This document shows positions 1 to 8,736 of a DNA stretch of 64,000 bases, in pieces. Numbering within the stretch: position 1 is the first letter of the stretch; every line of letters begins with the position of its first letter. This DNA comes from Labrys wisconsinensis (GTDB lineage: Bacteria > Pseudomonadota > Alphaproteobacteria > Rhizobiales > Labraceae), in assembly GCF_030814995.1 (NCBI RefSeq), contig NZ_JAUSVX010000008.1, positions 286,479-350,478 of the forward strand, written 5' to 3'. A program made the position numbers and the translations under genes. The notes under the pieces are model-generated. The model worked only from the letters and a program-made list of their open reading frames with translations. It did not search any database and was not told the origin of the DNA.

Positions 1-1737
1 CAAGCCGTCGCCCAGGATGGTGTTGCCGGAGAACATCGGGATGTTGCGGAGCTTGGTGCTCATCGGCTTCACCACGATCTCCTCGGTGTGGAAGACGCCG
101 TCGACCACGATGCCGAAGCTCTGGCTGCCGACCTGCGTCACCACGATGAAGGCGCTGTCCGCCTCGGCGCGGCCGGCGGAGCCCGCGTCCATGCGCAGGA
201 GCTTGCGCAGATGCACCAGCGGCAGGAGCTTGTTGCGCAGGCGCAGCACCGGCGTGTCGTTGATGTGCTCGATGCGGTGCTCGGCGTTCGACTGGGCGCG
301 CACGAGCTCGACCACCGACAATTGCGGGATGGCGAAGCGGTTGTCGGCGCATTCGACGATCAGGGCCGAGACGATGGCCAGCGTCAGCGGGATCTTGATG
401 GCGAAGGTGGTGCCTGCGCCGGGCATCGACCGGAGGTCGATGGTGCCGCCGATCGCGTCGATGTTGGTGCGCACCACGTCCATGCCGACGCCGCGGCCGG
501 AGACGTTGGTGACGGCCTGCGCCGTGGAGAAGCCGGCGGCGAAGATGAACTTCTGGACCTGGACGTCCGTCATCTTCTCCAGCTCGGCCTCGGAGGCCAG
601 GCCCTGCTCCGCCGCCTTGCGGCGGATCCTGTCGACGCTGAGGCCGCGCCCGTCGTCGGCGATCTCGATGATGATGTAGCCGCCCTCGTGGTAGGCGGAG
701 AGGCGGATCGTGCCCTTGGCGGGCTTACCGCGGCTCTTGCGCTCCTCCGGCGCCTCCAGCCCGTGGTCGGCGGAGTTGCGCACCATATGGGTGAGCGGGT
801 CCTTGATCAGGTCGAGCACCTGGCGGTCGAGCTCGGTGTCGGCGCCGTGCATCTCCAGCTCGATCTGCTTGCCGAGCTCGTTGGCGAGGTCGCGGACGAT
901 GCGGGGCAGCTTCTGCCAGGCATTGCCGATGGGCTGCATGCGCGTCTTCATCACGCCTTCCTGCAGCTCGGCCGTGACGTTGGACAGGCGCTGCAGCGGC
1001 ACCTTGAACTCGCTCTCCTCGTGGCGGCGCACGATCTCGAGCAGCTGGTTGCGCGTCAGCACGAGCTCCGAGACCATGGTCATCAGCGCCTCGAGCGTGT
1101 CGACGTTGACGCGGATCGAGTGGTTGGCGAGGCTGCCTTCGAGCTTCTCCTCCTCGCGCTCCTTCTCCTGGGACGGGCCGGCGCCCTTGCGGGCCGGGCG
1201 CGCCTCCGGCTTCGGCGCTTCGACCGCCGGCAGCAGCTCCACCTCGGTCTCGCGGAAAGCGCGCTCGAGCTCGTCGAGCGACACTTCGCCCACCCGCAGC
1301 GGCCGCTCGAGCCGCTGGGGCGCCAGCGTTCCCGTCGGCAGCTCCCGGGCCTTGGCGGGCGCCGCGGCCAGCGACATCTTTTCCAGATCGGCGATCAGGT
1401 CGCCGTCGTCGCCCGTCGGCTCGTTCTCGCTCTGCTCCAGCTCGGCCAGGATCTCCTTGATCCGGTCGATGGTGGAGAGCACCAGGGTGACAGCGCTCCC
1501 GGTCACCGTGCTGCCGTCGCGGAACTTGCCCATCAGCGTCTCGGCCGCATGGGCGAGCGCCTCGAGCCGCGGCAGCCCGAGGAAGCCGCAGGTGCCCTTG
1601 ATGGTGTGGACGAGGCGGAAGATGTTGTCGAGGACCTTGGTGTTGTTCGGGTCGGCCTCGAACTTCACCAGCTCCACGTCGACGACGTCGAGGCTCTCGT
1701 TGGTCTCGGTCAGGAATTCCTTGAGAAGATCGTCCAT
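1..1737 (-). CDS. cheA: Chemotaxis histidine kinase CheA (3' end cut by window edge)
   Basis: The first 579 residues are visible and the reading frame runs off the window edge. CheA autophosphorylates and passes phosphate to response regulators of the chemotaxis or a related signalling pathway. The N-terminal HPt domain carries the phospho-accepting His44 in HTIKGT. A Pro/Glu/Lys-rich linker follows at about residues 120-190, then the dimerisation region. The ATPase domain shows an N-box (HMVRNSADHGLE), a G1 box (DDGRGL) and a G2 box (GRGVGMDVV). The start of the CheW-like regulatory domain lies at the truncated end. The ATG at 1737 opens directly into the conserved HPt helix, so the start is secure. 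The gene is followed upstream by chpT on the same strand, separated by about 130 bases. Confidence 0.97.
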   Translation of the reverse strand, partial: MDDLLKEFLTETNESLDVVDVELVKFEADPNNTKVLDNIFRLVHTIKGTCGFLGLPRLEALAHAAETLMGKFRDGSTVTGSAVTLVLSTIDRIKEILAELEQSENEPTGDDGDLIADLEKMSLAAAPAKARELPTGTLAPQRLERPLRVGEVSLDELERAFRETEVELLPAVEAPKPEARPARKGAGPSQEKEREEEKLEGSLANHSIRVNVDTLEALMTMVSELVLTRNQLLEIVRRHEESEFKVPLQRLSNVTAELQEGVMKTRMQPIGNAWQKLPRIVRDLANELGKQIELEMHGADTELDRQVLDLIKDPLTHMVRNSADHGLEAPEERKSRGKPAKGTIRLSAYHEGGYIIIEIADDGRGLSVDRIRRKAAEQGLASEAELEKMTDVQVQKFIFAAGFSTAQAVTNVSGRGVGMDVVRTNIDAIGGTIDLRSMPGAGTTFAIKIPLTLAIVSALIVECADNRFAIPQLSVVELVRAQSNAEHRIEHINDTPVLRLRNKLLPLVHLRKLLRMDAGSAGRAEADSAFIVVTQVGSQSFGIVVDGVFHTEEIVVKPMSTKLRNIPMFSGNTILGDGL

Positions 1738-1870
1738 CGCCCCATCCCGACGGCGTACGAGGACGCCACAACTCGGCGGGCAGAATCGCGAGAAAGGATT
1801 GAGGATGTCTTAGCGCGCCCTTGCGGAAAGAGGGCGCGCCGAAGAAATGCGGGAAGGCGGCCGCGGCGGC

Positions 1871-2527
1871 TCAGGGGGCGGCGGTCTGAGGCGCGGCGAG
1901 GATCTTCACGCCGCCCTCGATCGACTCGACGCCGACGCTCATGCCCGCGGCGCGGGCGACGAGGCCGGTGTAGTAGGGCTGGATGGCATGGCTGTCGAGC
2001 GTGCCGCCTTCCGGCTCGCCCGCCAGCAGGGCGATCAGGCCGTGCGGGATGCGCGAATGGTTGCCGGTGGCGACGATCTCGAAGCGGGCGGTGTCGGCAT
2101 CGCCGGCGACGACGGCGTTGACCGAGCCCCCGCGCGGGATGGTCGAGGTCGACACCACCAGGAGGTTGAGGAGCAGCTTGACCTTGTTCTTGGGCATCAG
2201 GAGGCGCGGCGCTTCCCATGTCAGCGCCACCTTCTCGTCATGGATGAAGCCGCGCGCCACGTTCTCGGCATCGCCGAGGTCGATGGAAGCCCCGGCCGAG
2301 CCGGCCGCGCCGAAAGCGATGCGGGCGAACTGCAGGCGGGCCGAGGCGTTGCGCGAGCTCTTCTTGATGAGGTCGAGCGCGAAGCTCTTCATCGAAGGAT
2401 CGTTCTCGTCCTCCAGCACCTCGAGCCCGTTGACGATGGCGCCGACCGGATTGATCACGTCGTGGCAGACGCGCGAGCACAGGAGCGCCGCGAGATCGAG
2501 GGCATCGAGCTGAAATCCGGCCGTCAT
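1871..2527 (-). CDS. chpT: Histidine phosphotransferase ChpT
   Basis: This 218-residue protein matches the ChpT family, which in alphaproteobacteria relays phosphate from the hybrid kinase CckA to the response regulators CtrA and CpdR in the cell-cycle phosphorelay. The phospho-accepting histidine is His22 in the motif CHDVINP, on the first helix of a dimerisation-like two-helix hairpin. The C-terminal half is a degenerate ATPase-like fold with no usable nucleotide boxes, as expected of the family. Length is normal for ChpT. It lies directly upstream of cheA on the same strand, and the two may be co-transcribed. The gene supports assignment of the window to the Alphaproteobacteria. Confidence 0.93.
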   Translation of the reverse strand: MTAGFQLDALDLAALLCSRVCHDVINPVGAIVNGLEVLEDENDPSMKSFALDLIKKSSRNASARLQFARIAFGAAGSAGASIDLGDAENVARGFIHDEKVALTWEAPRLLMPKNKVKLLLNLLVVSTSTIPRGGSVNAVVAGDADTARFEIVATGNHSRIPHGLIALLAGEPEGGTLDSHAIQPYYTGLVARAAGMSVGVESIEGGVKILAAPQTAAP

Positions 2528-2772
2528 CTGGGCATCCCGAGCGAAGAGGTGCGAGGCAGAACAGAGGCCGCCAGGGCGAATCCGACCGTTCGGCGGTCAG
2601 AATCATCCCTCCCGGCCCTGCCCGATGCCCCTGATAGCCCGCACCGGCTGACATGTGAAGGCCCGCGGTTGCCCGGCCGGAAGGGCTCGCCTATTCCTGG
2701 GAGCCCCAAGCAGAATTTCCGAGCTCCGCCCACAGGGCGGACACGAAAACTCTGCTTAGCCTGGAGGACGCC

Positions 2773-3249
2773 ATGAGACCCGCGACCGCGCCGAGCGCCC
2801 TCAAGATCCAGGGCGTGCTGGGCCCGACCTTCCAGGTTCTCGAGTTCGACGACACCACCCGCACCGCGGCCGACGCGGCGGCGGCCATCGGCTGCACGGT
2901 GGCCGAGATCGCCAAGTCGCTGATGTTTCGCGCCGCCTCCGGTGCGCCGGTGCTGGTGGTGGCGAGCGGTGTCAACCGGGTCGACGAAAAGAAGGTCGCG
3001 GCGCTGATCGGCGAGCCGATCGGCCGGGCCGACGCCGACTTCGTGCGCGAGAAGACCGGCTTTGCCATTGGCGGCGTGCCGCCGGTCGGCCACAGCGAGC
3101 CGCCGGCGACGCTGATCGACGCCGACCTTGCGGCCTTCACGACGATCTGGGCGGCGGCCGGCACGCCGAACGCCGTCTTCCGCCTGACGCCGGACGATCT
3201 CCTGGCCCTGACCGGCGGCCGGGTCTGCGACGTGCGCCGGGAGGGCTGA
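2773..3249 (+). CDS. YbaK/EbsC-type aminoacyl-tRNA deacylase
   Basis: The 158-residue protein has the fold of the YbaK/ProRS-associated editing family, which hydrolyses mischarged aminoacyl-tRNA (for example Cys-tRNA-Pro or Ala-tRNA-Pro). Visible family features are the AEIAKSLMF segment, the conserved lysine in DEKKVAAL, the GFAIGGVPPVGH loop and the acidic strand near LIDADL. It is a stand-alone domain of the usual size. It is transcribed divergently from chpT with about 245 bases between the starts. The exact substrate (Cys, Ala or other) cannot be fixed by eye. Confidence 0.9.
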   Translation: MRPATAPSALKIQGVLGPTFQVLEFDDTTRTAADAAAAIGCTVAEIAKSLMFRAASGAPVLVVASGVNRVDEKKVAALIGEPIGRADADFVREKTGFAIGGVPPVGHSEPPATLIDADLAAFTTIWAAAGTPNAVFRLTPDDLLALTGGRVCDVRREG

Positions 3250-3279
3250 CCGGCTCGCCGGGAGGCCGCCGTCCAGGGG

Positions 3280-3900
3280 TCATGCCACGTCGGCGGTGCC
3301 GTATCGGGCCGGGGCGCGGAAGAGATCGCGGCCGATGGCGCGGGCCGTGCCGAGATGCGCGTCCGGCGTCTGCTCTTGCGAGGGCAGCAGGAACTCGGAC
3401 GTCGCCACGCCCGCGCCGCAATAGTCGAAGATCCCGTGATCGATCTGCGTCCTCATCGCGCCGAAATAGCCGTGCCGCGCATAGGTCCCGTCGTCGGCGC
3501 CGCCGATGGCGACGAGATGCACCCGCAGGCGGCCGAGCTTCTTCACCAGCCTGCCGTCGGCCGCCTCGTCATAGGCCCAGCCATTGGTGAAGACGCGATC
3601 GATCCAGCCCTTGAGCAGTCCCGGCATCGACCACCAGTAGACGGGGTAGACCAGGACGAGCGCATCGGCGCGCTCGATCCGGGCCTGCTCCACTGCGACA
3701 TCGGCGGGCAGGGAGGCCCGCCGCAGGTGATGATCGACATCGGCCGCGGTGAACCTGGGATCGAAGCCCTCGGCGGCGAGGTCGGCGATCTCGACGGAAT
3801 GGCTGGGATTCGAGCCGGACACCCCCTCGGCGACGGCGGCGGCCACGGCATGGCTGAGCGAGCGGGACTTGGGGTGCGAGACGACGATCAGCGCGTGCAT
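3280..3900 (-). CDS. Flavodoxin-fold NAD(P)H oxidoreductase
   Basis: This 206-residue protein belongs to the NAD(P)H dehydrogenase (quinone)/MdaB-like flavodoxin-fold family. These enzymes use FMN or FAD to reduce quinones or electrophiles in the cytoplasm. The N-terminal phosphate-binding stretch is VVSHPKSRSLS, and the flavin loop contains YPVYWWSMPGLLKGWIDRV, a strong family signature. I chose the ATG at 3900 because it opens directly into the first beta strand; the longer open frame runs through the divergent regulator. It is transcribed divergently from a TetR regulator across a 77-base gap that contains a perfect inverted repeat, which suggests that regulator controls it. Confidence 0.9.
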   Translation of the reverse strand: MHALIVVSHPKSRSLSHAVAAAVAEGVSGSNPSHSVEIADLAAEGFDPRFTAADVDHHLRRASLPADVAVEQARIERADALVLVYPVYWWSMPGLLKGWIDRVFTNGWAYDEAADGRLVKKLGRLRVHLVAIGGADDGTYARHGYFGAMRTQIDHGIFDYCGAGVATSEFLLPSQEQTPDAHLGTARAIGRDLFRAPARYGTADVA

Positions 3901-3939
3901 GCGGGGCGCTCCAGATGCGATTGCAAGGGGTTGAGGGAT

Positions 3940-3976
3940 CTTATATACTTTTCGTAAGTTACCTTTGGTATATAAG
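3940..3976. promoter_or_regulatory. Candidate operator: 9-bp inverted repeat between divergent genes
   Basis: The arms CTTATATAC (3940-3948) and GTATATAAG (3968-3976) are perfect reverse complements separated by 19 bases. They lie in the short gap between the oxidoreductase and the TetR gene and end just before the TetR start at 3978. The position suits a repressor acting on both promoters. Binding by the adjacent TetR protein is inference. Confidence 0.6.
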
Positions 3977-3977
3977 C

Positions 3978-4616
3978 ATGTCAAGCGACCCAGCGCCCGA
4001 TCCGACATCCGGTCCGCGCCCGCGCCGCCGCCTGTCGCGGGAGGAGCGCCGACGCCAGCTCCTGGACGTCGCCTGGCGCCTGATCCGCGAGGAGGGGACG
4101 CAGGCCCTGACGCTCGGACGGCTGGCGGAGCGGGCCGGGATCGCAAAGCCGGTCGTCTACGACCATTTCGACACGCGGGCGGGGCTGCTGGCGGTGCTGT
4201 ATCAGGCGTTCGACGCGCGCCAGACCGCGCTGATGGACGCGGCGTTGCGGCAGAGCGAGCCGACCTTGCCGGGCAGGGCGGGGGTCATCGCATCCTCCTA
4301 TGTCGATTGCGTCTTGCTCCAGGGCCGCGAGATCCCCGACGTCATCGCGGCCCTGGCCGGTTCGCCGGAGCTCGAGACGATCAAGCGCGCCTATCAGCTC
4401 GCCTTCATCGAGAAATGCCGGAGCGTGCTCGCGCCCTTCGCCGGGGCGCATGCCATCACCGCGGCCGGCCTGTGGGCGATGCTGGGGGCGGCAGACGCCC
4501 TGTCTCACGCCGCCGCAATCGGAGAGATCACGGCCGTGCAGGCAAAGGACGAGCTTTTCGAAACCATCGTCGCGATGGTCGGCAGGAGCGCGGGGCGAGG
4601 CGGCGCTGCCGGATGA
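3978..4616 (+). CDS. TetR/AcrR family transcriptional regulator
   Basis: The 212-residue protein has a TetR-type N-terminal HTH: the RRRQLLDVAWRLIREEG helix, then LTLGRLAERAGIAKPVVYDHF, which contains the recognition helix. The C-terminal ligand-binding part is alpha-helical and of normal length. I chose the ATG at 3978 rather than upstream codons because the family normally begins a short way before the HTH and because the operator-like repeat lies immediately upstream. It is divergent from the flavodoxin-fold oxidoreductase, a common arrangement for regulators that respond to electrophiles or drugs. The ligand is unknown. Confidence 0.92.
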   Translation: MSSDPAPDPTSGPRPRRRLSREERRRQLLDVAWRLIREEGTQALTLGRLAERAGIAKPVVYDHFDTRAGLLAVLYQAFDARQTALMDAALRQSEPTLPGRAGVIASSYVDCVLLQGREIPDVIAALAGSPELETIKRAYQLAFIEKCRSVLAPFAGAHAITAAGLWAMLGAADALSHAAAIGEITAVQAKDELFETIVAMVGRSAGRGGAAG

Positions 4617-4686
4617 AACGGGCTTGCCGAGCCCGCTGCCGCACTCGATATGAGGGGGCGGCAGGCATTCGCCGGGAGAGCCGACC

Positions 4687-4977
4687 ATGAGGAGGGGCAA
4701 CGACGATCCACTGCCGGCCGTCCTGGTCCTCGCGATCGTCCTCGTCGGCTTCGGCGGGCTGGTCGCCCTGGACGCCCGGACGGGCCTGGTGAGCCGCGCA
4801 TGGCTGCCGCTGTTCTGGGGCGCCGTGCTTCTTGCCGCCATCCTGATCCAGGTCCGCGCCTGGAAGGCGCGCGCGAGCCGCGTCGCGATGCGGAAGATCG
4901 AGGCCCGGAGCTTGTATGGCCTGCTGCCGGAACGGCTGCGGGAATGGCTCTTTCCCTCAGGAAGCGTCGGGGAATAA
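4687..4977 (+). CDS. Small two-helix membrane protein of unknown function
   Basis: I do not recognise this 96-residue protein. It has two predicted membrane segments, at about residues 9-28 and 38-55, with a short loop between them. A basic cytoplasmic tail follows (RAWKARASR) and then an amphipathic stretch (YGLLPERLREWLF). Codon use resembles neighbouring genes. It lies 70 bases after the TetR gene on the same strand and could be co-transcribed with it. The ribosome binding site is weak, so it could be a chance frame. Confidence 0.55.
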   Translation: MRRGNDDPLPAVLVLAIVLVGFGGLVALDARTGLVSRAWLPLFWGAVLLAAILIQVRAWKARASRVAMRKIEARSLYGLLPERLREWLFPSGSVGE

Positions 4978-5378
4978 GTGAATCGAGGTCGAGCACGGCT
5001 CGCTGTGGGGCGAGACGCAGTGTCCGACGAGCAGAGCTCGACGCTGCGGTCTTCCCTCCCCCTTGCGGGGAGGGATAAAGGGTGGGGGTCGTACAGAACG
5101 AGGCGGATCGGGTGACAAAGGGCACTCTGTGACGTGCGTTGCGCCCTATCCTGATTGACCCCCACCCCTTGCCCCTCCCCGCAAGGGGGAGGGGAACGGC
5201 TAGCGTCGCGTCAGAAGCACTTATTGCCAAACAAGTCCCAAAGCGTCGATGCACGGATCGGAGGATTGCGGGCCGCCGCTTCTTGTCGCACCCGCTCCCA
5301 TCCGCGATGTCGCAAAAGTCTGCGGTAAGACTGTCGCAGCAGTCGGGACATTGGCGACGCGGAATTTTGGAGGCCGTG
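4978..5378. other. Intergenic stretch carrying a REP-like pair
   Basis: No gene is supportable in these 400 bases. The main content is the pair of inverted GC-rich palindromic units listed separately. A Shine-Dalgarno-like TTTTGGAGG sits just before the ubiA start. Confidence 0.6.
5052..5197. repeat. Inverted pair of REP-like palindromic units
   Basis: Unit one (5052-5090) and unit two (5157-5197) are near-identical sequences in opposite orientation, separated by about 66 bases. Each contains the hairpin CTCCCC.TTGCGGGGAG followed or preceded by a GGGTGGGGGTC block. This head-to-head layout is that of a BIME-type repetitive extragenic palindrome. The transcript could fold into one long hairpin. 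Whether the unit is abundant elsewhere in the genome cannot be seen here. Confidence 0.7.
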
Positions 5379-6293
5379 ATGACCACTTTGAGCCGCCCGG
5401 ACCTCAGCGACATTCATCCCGGCGATTGGGTGGATCGCCGGTTGCCGGCGGCATGGCGGCCCTACACACGTCTGGCCCGGCTGGATCGCCCGGTGGGACT
5501 GTGGCTGACGCTCTTTCCCTGTTGGGCCGCGCTCGTCCAGGCATCGCACGGCTTTCCCGACCTTCGGGAACTGGCTGTCTTCTCGCTGGGCGCTCTGCTG
5601 ATGAGGAGTGCCGGTGCCACGGTCAACGACATCGCCGATCGAAAGTTCGACGGCCACGTCGAGCGGACCCGCTTCCGACCCTTGGCAAGCGGACAGATCG
5701 GCCCTTGGCGGGCCCTGGTCTTTCTGGCTGCTCAGCTTGCCCTGGCAGCTTGGCTCCTGCTTTTCCTCGCCCCCACCACGCGCCTGGTCGCGATGTGCGT
5801 TCTGCCGCTCGTGCTCGTCTATCCGCTCTGCAAGCGTTTCACCCATTGGCCCCAGGCCGTCCTCGGCGCCGCCTTCAATTGGGGGATGCTGATGGCGTGG
5901 GCGGAGGTTGCAGGGCATATCCCTACCGGAGCCGTGCTGATGTGGGCCGGCGCCATCGCATGGCAGATCGGATACGATACCGTCTATGCCTATGTCGACG
6001 TGAAGGACGATACCCGACTCGGCCTGAAATCGACGGCAATCCTGTTCGGCCGGCACGGCAGGAGCTGCATCGGCCTGTTCTACGCCTTGACGGTCGGAGC
6101 GTGGTCGCTCGGGGGCTGGCTGCTCGGCATGTCGCTGCCTTACGCCGCGGGCATGGTGGTGATCGCCGCGCACCTTGCCTGGCAGACCCGGCGGATAGAC
6201 CTTGCCCGCCCGGAGGTGAATTTCCGCCTGTTCCTGGCGAATATCCTGACCGGGGCGCTGCTGGCGGGCGCGGCCCTTGCAGGAACCTGGTGA
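5379..6293 (+). CDS. ubiA: 4-hydroxybenzoate polyprenyltransferase (UbiA)
   Basis: This 304-residue integral membrane enzyme attaches the polyprenyl tail to 4-hydroxybenzoate in ubiquinone synthesis. Both Asp-rich motifs are present: NDIADRKFD in the first half and DVKDDTRLGLKS in the second. These bind the Mg-diphosphate of the prenyl donor. About eight hydrophobic helices are visible. I chose the ATG at 5379 because it follows TTTTGGAGG at a good distance; the open frame extends further upstream but only through the REP-like repeats. The gene stands alone. Confidence 0.95.
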   Translation: MTTLSRPDLSDIHPGDWVDRRLPAAWRPYTRLARLDRPVGLWLTLFPCWAALVQASHGFPDLRELAVFSLGALLMRSAGATVNDIADRKFDGHVERTRFRPLASGQIGPWRALVFLAAQLALAAWLLLFLAPTTRLVAMCVLPLVLVYPLCKRFTHWPQAVLGAAFNWGMLMAWAEVAGHIPTGAVLMWAGAIAWQIGYDTVYAYVDVKDDTRLGLKSTAILFGRHGRSCIGLFYALTVGAWSLGGWLLGMSLPYAAGMVVIAAHLAWQTRRIDLARPEVNFRLFLANILTGALLAGAALAGTW

Positions 6294-6525
6294 GCGAAAC
6301 CAATCCGTGGCGAAAGTCTTGCCCGACGATCGTTGGAATGACCCGCGTGTTGCATTGACAATATCGAGAAGGGATTTAGTCTTCGGGTCGGCCTGTGCAG
6401 CCTGCCGCTCGCGCCAATTTTGGTCCGGTGAATGCACGTATATGAGATTGGGTTCGACTTCCAGCTTTGGGCAGTCGGTCAGCAACGCGAGCACTGACAC
6501 TTGGACTGCGCTCAAAGGAACTGGA

Positions 6526-7047
6526 ATGTTCAGCACCCTTGGTATCAAAAGCATGGCGAAGGCCCTGCGACAAGCCCTCAGTGCCCGCAAAGTCGAGCTG
6601 TCTCACAGCGACTGCCTCGAGCTGATCGCAAGACAGTTCGGCATGAAGGATTGGAATGAGCTTGCTGCCGCCCTCGGGCAGAAAGCGGCTGACAAGCCCC
6701 TCGTTTTCTCGATTGCCGGCGAGGAAATGAAGCTTCATAGAACGACGGAAAAACTGGATGTGAACGACACGGACTTGTCAGGATCCACGTTCAACGACGC
6801 CAATCTCTCGGGATCGACGTTCAACCAGATCAATTTTTCGGGTGCCAGGTTCAACGACAGCAATATGAGCGGATGGTACGTGAACGACGTCAATCTGTCG
6901 GGCTCACGGTTTCAAAACATCAACCTGTCCGGGGTCGCCTTCTCCAAATGTCGGTTGACGGGCGCCACGTTGGACGGCGTGCCGCTCGAAGACATTGTCG
7001 AGCTTTATAAGGGAACGCGAAACTCCTATGGTGAATCGACGGCGTAG
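6526..7047 (+). CDS. Glyoxalase_8-like domain fused to pentapeptide repeats
   Basis: The 173-residue protein has two parts. Residues 1-55 (KALRQALSARKVELSHSDCLELIARQ and MKDWNELAAAL) resemble the N-terminal helical segment of the 'glyoxalase superfamily' (Glyoxalase_8) proteins. Residues 80-160 are pentapeptide-like repeats of the pattern LSGSTFNDAN / INFSGARFND, which form a right-handed quadrilateral beta helix. I chose the ATG at 6526 because AAAGGAA lies five bases upstream. The upstream open frame (6277-6525) lacks family features. Function is unknown; pentapeptide repeat proteins can bind or mimic other macromolecules. GC content is lower than in neighbours. Confidence 0.75.
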   Translation: MFSTLGIKSMAKALRQALSARKVELSHSDCLELIARQFGMKDWNELAAALGQKAADKPLVFSIAGEEMKLHRTTEKLDVNDTDLSGSTFNDANLSGSTFNQINFSGARFNDSNMSGWYVNDVNLSGSRFQNINLSGVAFSKCRLTGATLDGVPLEDIVELYKGTRNSYGESTA

Positions 7048-7158
7048 GGCTGGCCGGGCCGGCCTCTTCCGGCCTTGCACAGGCTGCGTCTCAGGCCGTA
7101 GTGAACGCGATGCGGGGCTGCGGCGTCGTGCCGACCAGCCCTCGAACGGATCCTCGCC

Positions 7159-7926
7159 GTGACCCCCGATATCCTCGCCAAGGCCTTCTCGCTGATCGCA
7201 CTCGAAGCGGGAGAGCTGATCATGCGCTTCTATGAAGGAGGCGCCGAGGTCCGGCTCAAGGACGATCGCTCGCCGGTGACGCAGGCCGACGAGCGCGCCG
7301 AGACGCTGATCCTGGAGAGGCTGAAGACGGTGCTCCCCGACGTCCCCGTCGTCGCCGAGGAGAGCGTGTGCCGGGGCGAGGTGCCTGATCTGGGCGAGCG
7401 CTACGTCCTGGTCGATCCACTGGACGGCACCAAGGAATTCCTCGGCCGCAATGGCGAGTTCACGGTCAACATCGCCCTCATCGAGGCGGGCCGGCCGGTG
7501 GCCGGCTGCGTCTACGCGCCGGCGGTGGGCGTGCTCTATGCCGGCGGCACCCGTGCCTGGCGCAGCGCCGAGGGCGTGGAGACGCGGCTGCGCACCCGGC
7601 CCTATCCGGCGCAGGGGCTGACGGCGCTGTGCAGCCGCTCCCATCCCGACCCCGGGAGCGAGGCGTTCCTCGCCGCCTTTCCCATTGCCGAGCGGCGCGA
7701 GGCCGGGTCGTCGCTGAAGTTCTGCCGGGTGGCCGAGGGCGAGGCGGACGTCTATCCGCGCTTCGGCCCGACCATGGAGTGGGACGTGGCGGCCGGCCAT
7801 GCCGTGCTGGCCGCGGCCGGCGGCACGGTGGTGGCGCCGGACGGCTCGCCCTTCCCCTACCGGCGGGGCGAGACCGGGTTCCGCAACGGGGCCTTCGTCG
7901 CCTGGGGGCGCTCGCCGCTCAATTGA
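7159..7926 (+). CDS. cysQ: 3'(2'),5'-bisphosphate nucleotidase CysQ
   Basis: This 255-residue inositol-monophosphatase-family enzyme removes the 3'-phosphate from PAP or PAPS in sulfate assimilation and nucleotide recycling. The metal-binding signatures are DPLDGTKEF and, near the C-terminus, EWDVAAGHAVL; the EE of VVAEES supplies an upstream ligand. Length and motif spacing match CysQ rather than inositol monophosphatase. The start is a GTG at 7159, which opens directly into the first helix. No other sulfur genes are adjacent. Confidence 0.93.
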   Translation: MTPDILAKAFSLIALEAGELIMRFYEGGAEVRLKDDRSPVTQADERAETLILERLKTVLPDVPVVAEESVCRGEVPDLGERYVLVDPLDGTKEFLGRNGEFTVNIALIEAGRPVAGCVYAPAVGVLYAGGTRAWRSAEGVETRLRTRPYPAQGLTALCSRSHPDPGSEAFLAAFPIAERREAGSSLKFCRVAEGEADVYPRFGPTMEWDVAAGHAVLAAAGGTVVAPDGSPFPYRRGETGFRNGAFVAWGRSPLN

Positions 7927-8005
7927 TGCCCTCGGCTCCGGCCTCCGACCGGTGCCGAGTGGGCGCGATGACGGAGCGCGGCGCGGGGCTCGATCCTTGG
8001 CGGGA

Positions 8006-8533
8006 TCAGCGCATCAGGCCGGCCTCGAGCGCCGGCCAGGCGGCTTCGGCTGTGGCGGCCCGTCGCGGCGAGGTGAGGAAATCGTCCCGGCTGGCGCCGT
8101 CGCGAAAGAGATAGAGCCGCTCGCCGGCAATGGCGAAGACGCGGGGATCGCCGGCCGCGGCCACGCCCCGGCCGACCGCGCCGGCGTCGTAGCCGCCGAA
8201 GGCCGGGGCGAAGACGCCGGGATCGGCGGCGAAGGCCGCCATGTTGCCCTCGTTGGCGAAGCGCCAGGCGGCACCGTTCCAGACGAGCTGGAAGTCGGCC
8301 GAGCCGGCGACGGGGCGGCCGGCGGCGAAATAGGCCACCGGATCATAGCCGCCGATCGCCACGCCGGAGATCCTGTCCGTGACGATGCGCTCGGTGAGCC
8401 CGACCTCGCCGAGGGCGATGCCGTCGAGCTGCAATGTCCCGGCCGACGCGCCGGCAAGCCCGCCGAGGCCGAGGGCCAGCGCCGCGAGCGTCGGGACGAT
8501 GCGGCGTGCGAGACGGAAGCGAAAATCGGTCAA
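8006..8533 (-). CDS. Exported YHS-domain protein
   Basis: The 175-residue form begins at a TTG (8533) preceded by GGAA at eight bases and gives a clean signal peptide: RFRLARR followed by a hydrophobic core (IVPTLAALALGLGGLAGASAG). The mature part contains a YHS-type domain with the typical GGYDPVAYF and WNGAAWRFANEGNMAAFAADP segments. YHS domains are linked to metal handling. An upstream ATG at 8626 would add 31 residues that spoil the signal peptide, so I prefer the shorter start. It is divergent from eipA. Confidence 0.82.
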   Translation of the reverse strand: MTDFRFRLARRIVPTLAALALGLGGLAGASAGTLQLDGIALGEVGLTERIVTDRISGVAIGGYDPVAYFAAGRPVAGSADFQLVWNGAAWRFANEGNMAAFAADPGVFAPAFGGYDAGAVGRGVAAAGDPRVFAIAGERLYLFRDGASRDDFLTSPRRAATAEAAWPALEAGLMR

Positions 8534-8736
8534 GGCCTTAGTTCCGTACAAATCGGCGGGATCAATCGTTTGGTGAAGGAGCCGTTGCCGCGGCCCAGGC
8601 TCGTGTGGTGTTTCGTTAACCTGCATGGGCGAAAAGTCGGGTTAGAAAATTGTCTAAAATTGCAGGGATCGCGTCGGAACAGCAGCGAGGAGCCCGCACG
8701 CATCTGGAAAGACCAACGGAAAGAAGGGTTTCATCC

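Noticed and set aside
88..2121. 677-residue plus-strand open frame
   Set aside because: It is the antisense of cheA and chpT, with low-complexity Arg/Gly/Leu composition typical of high-GC shadow frames.
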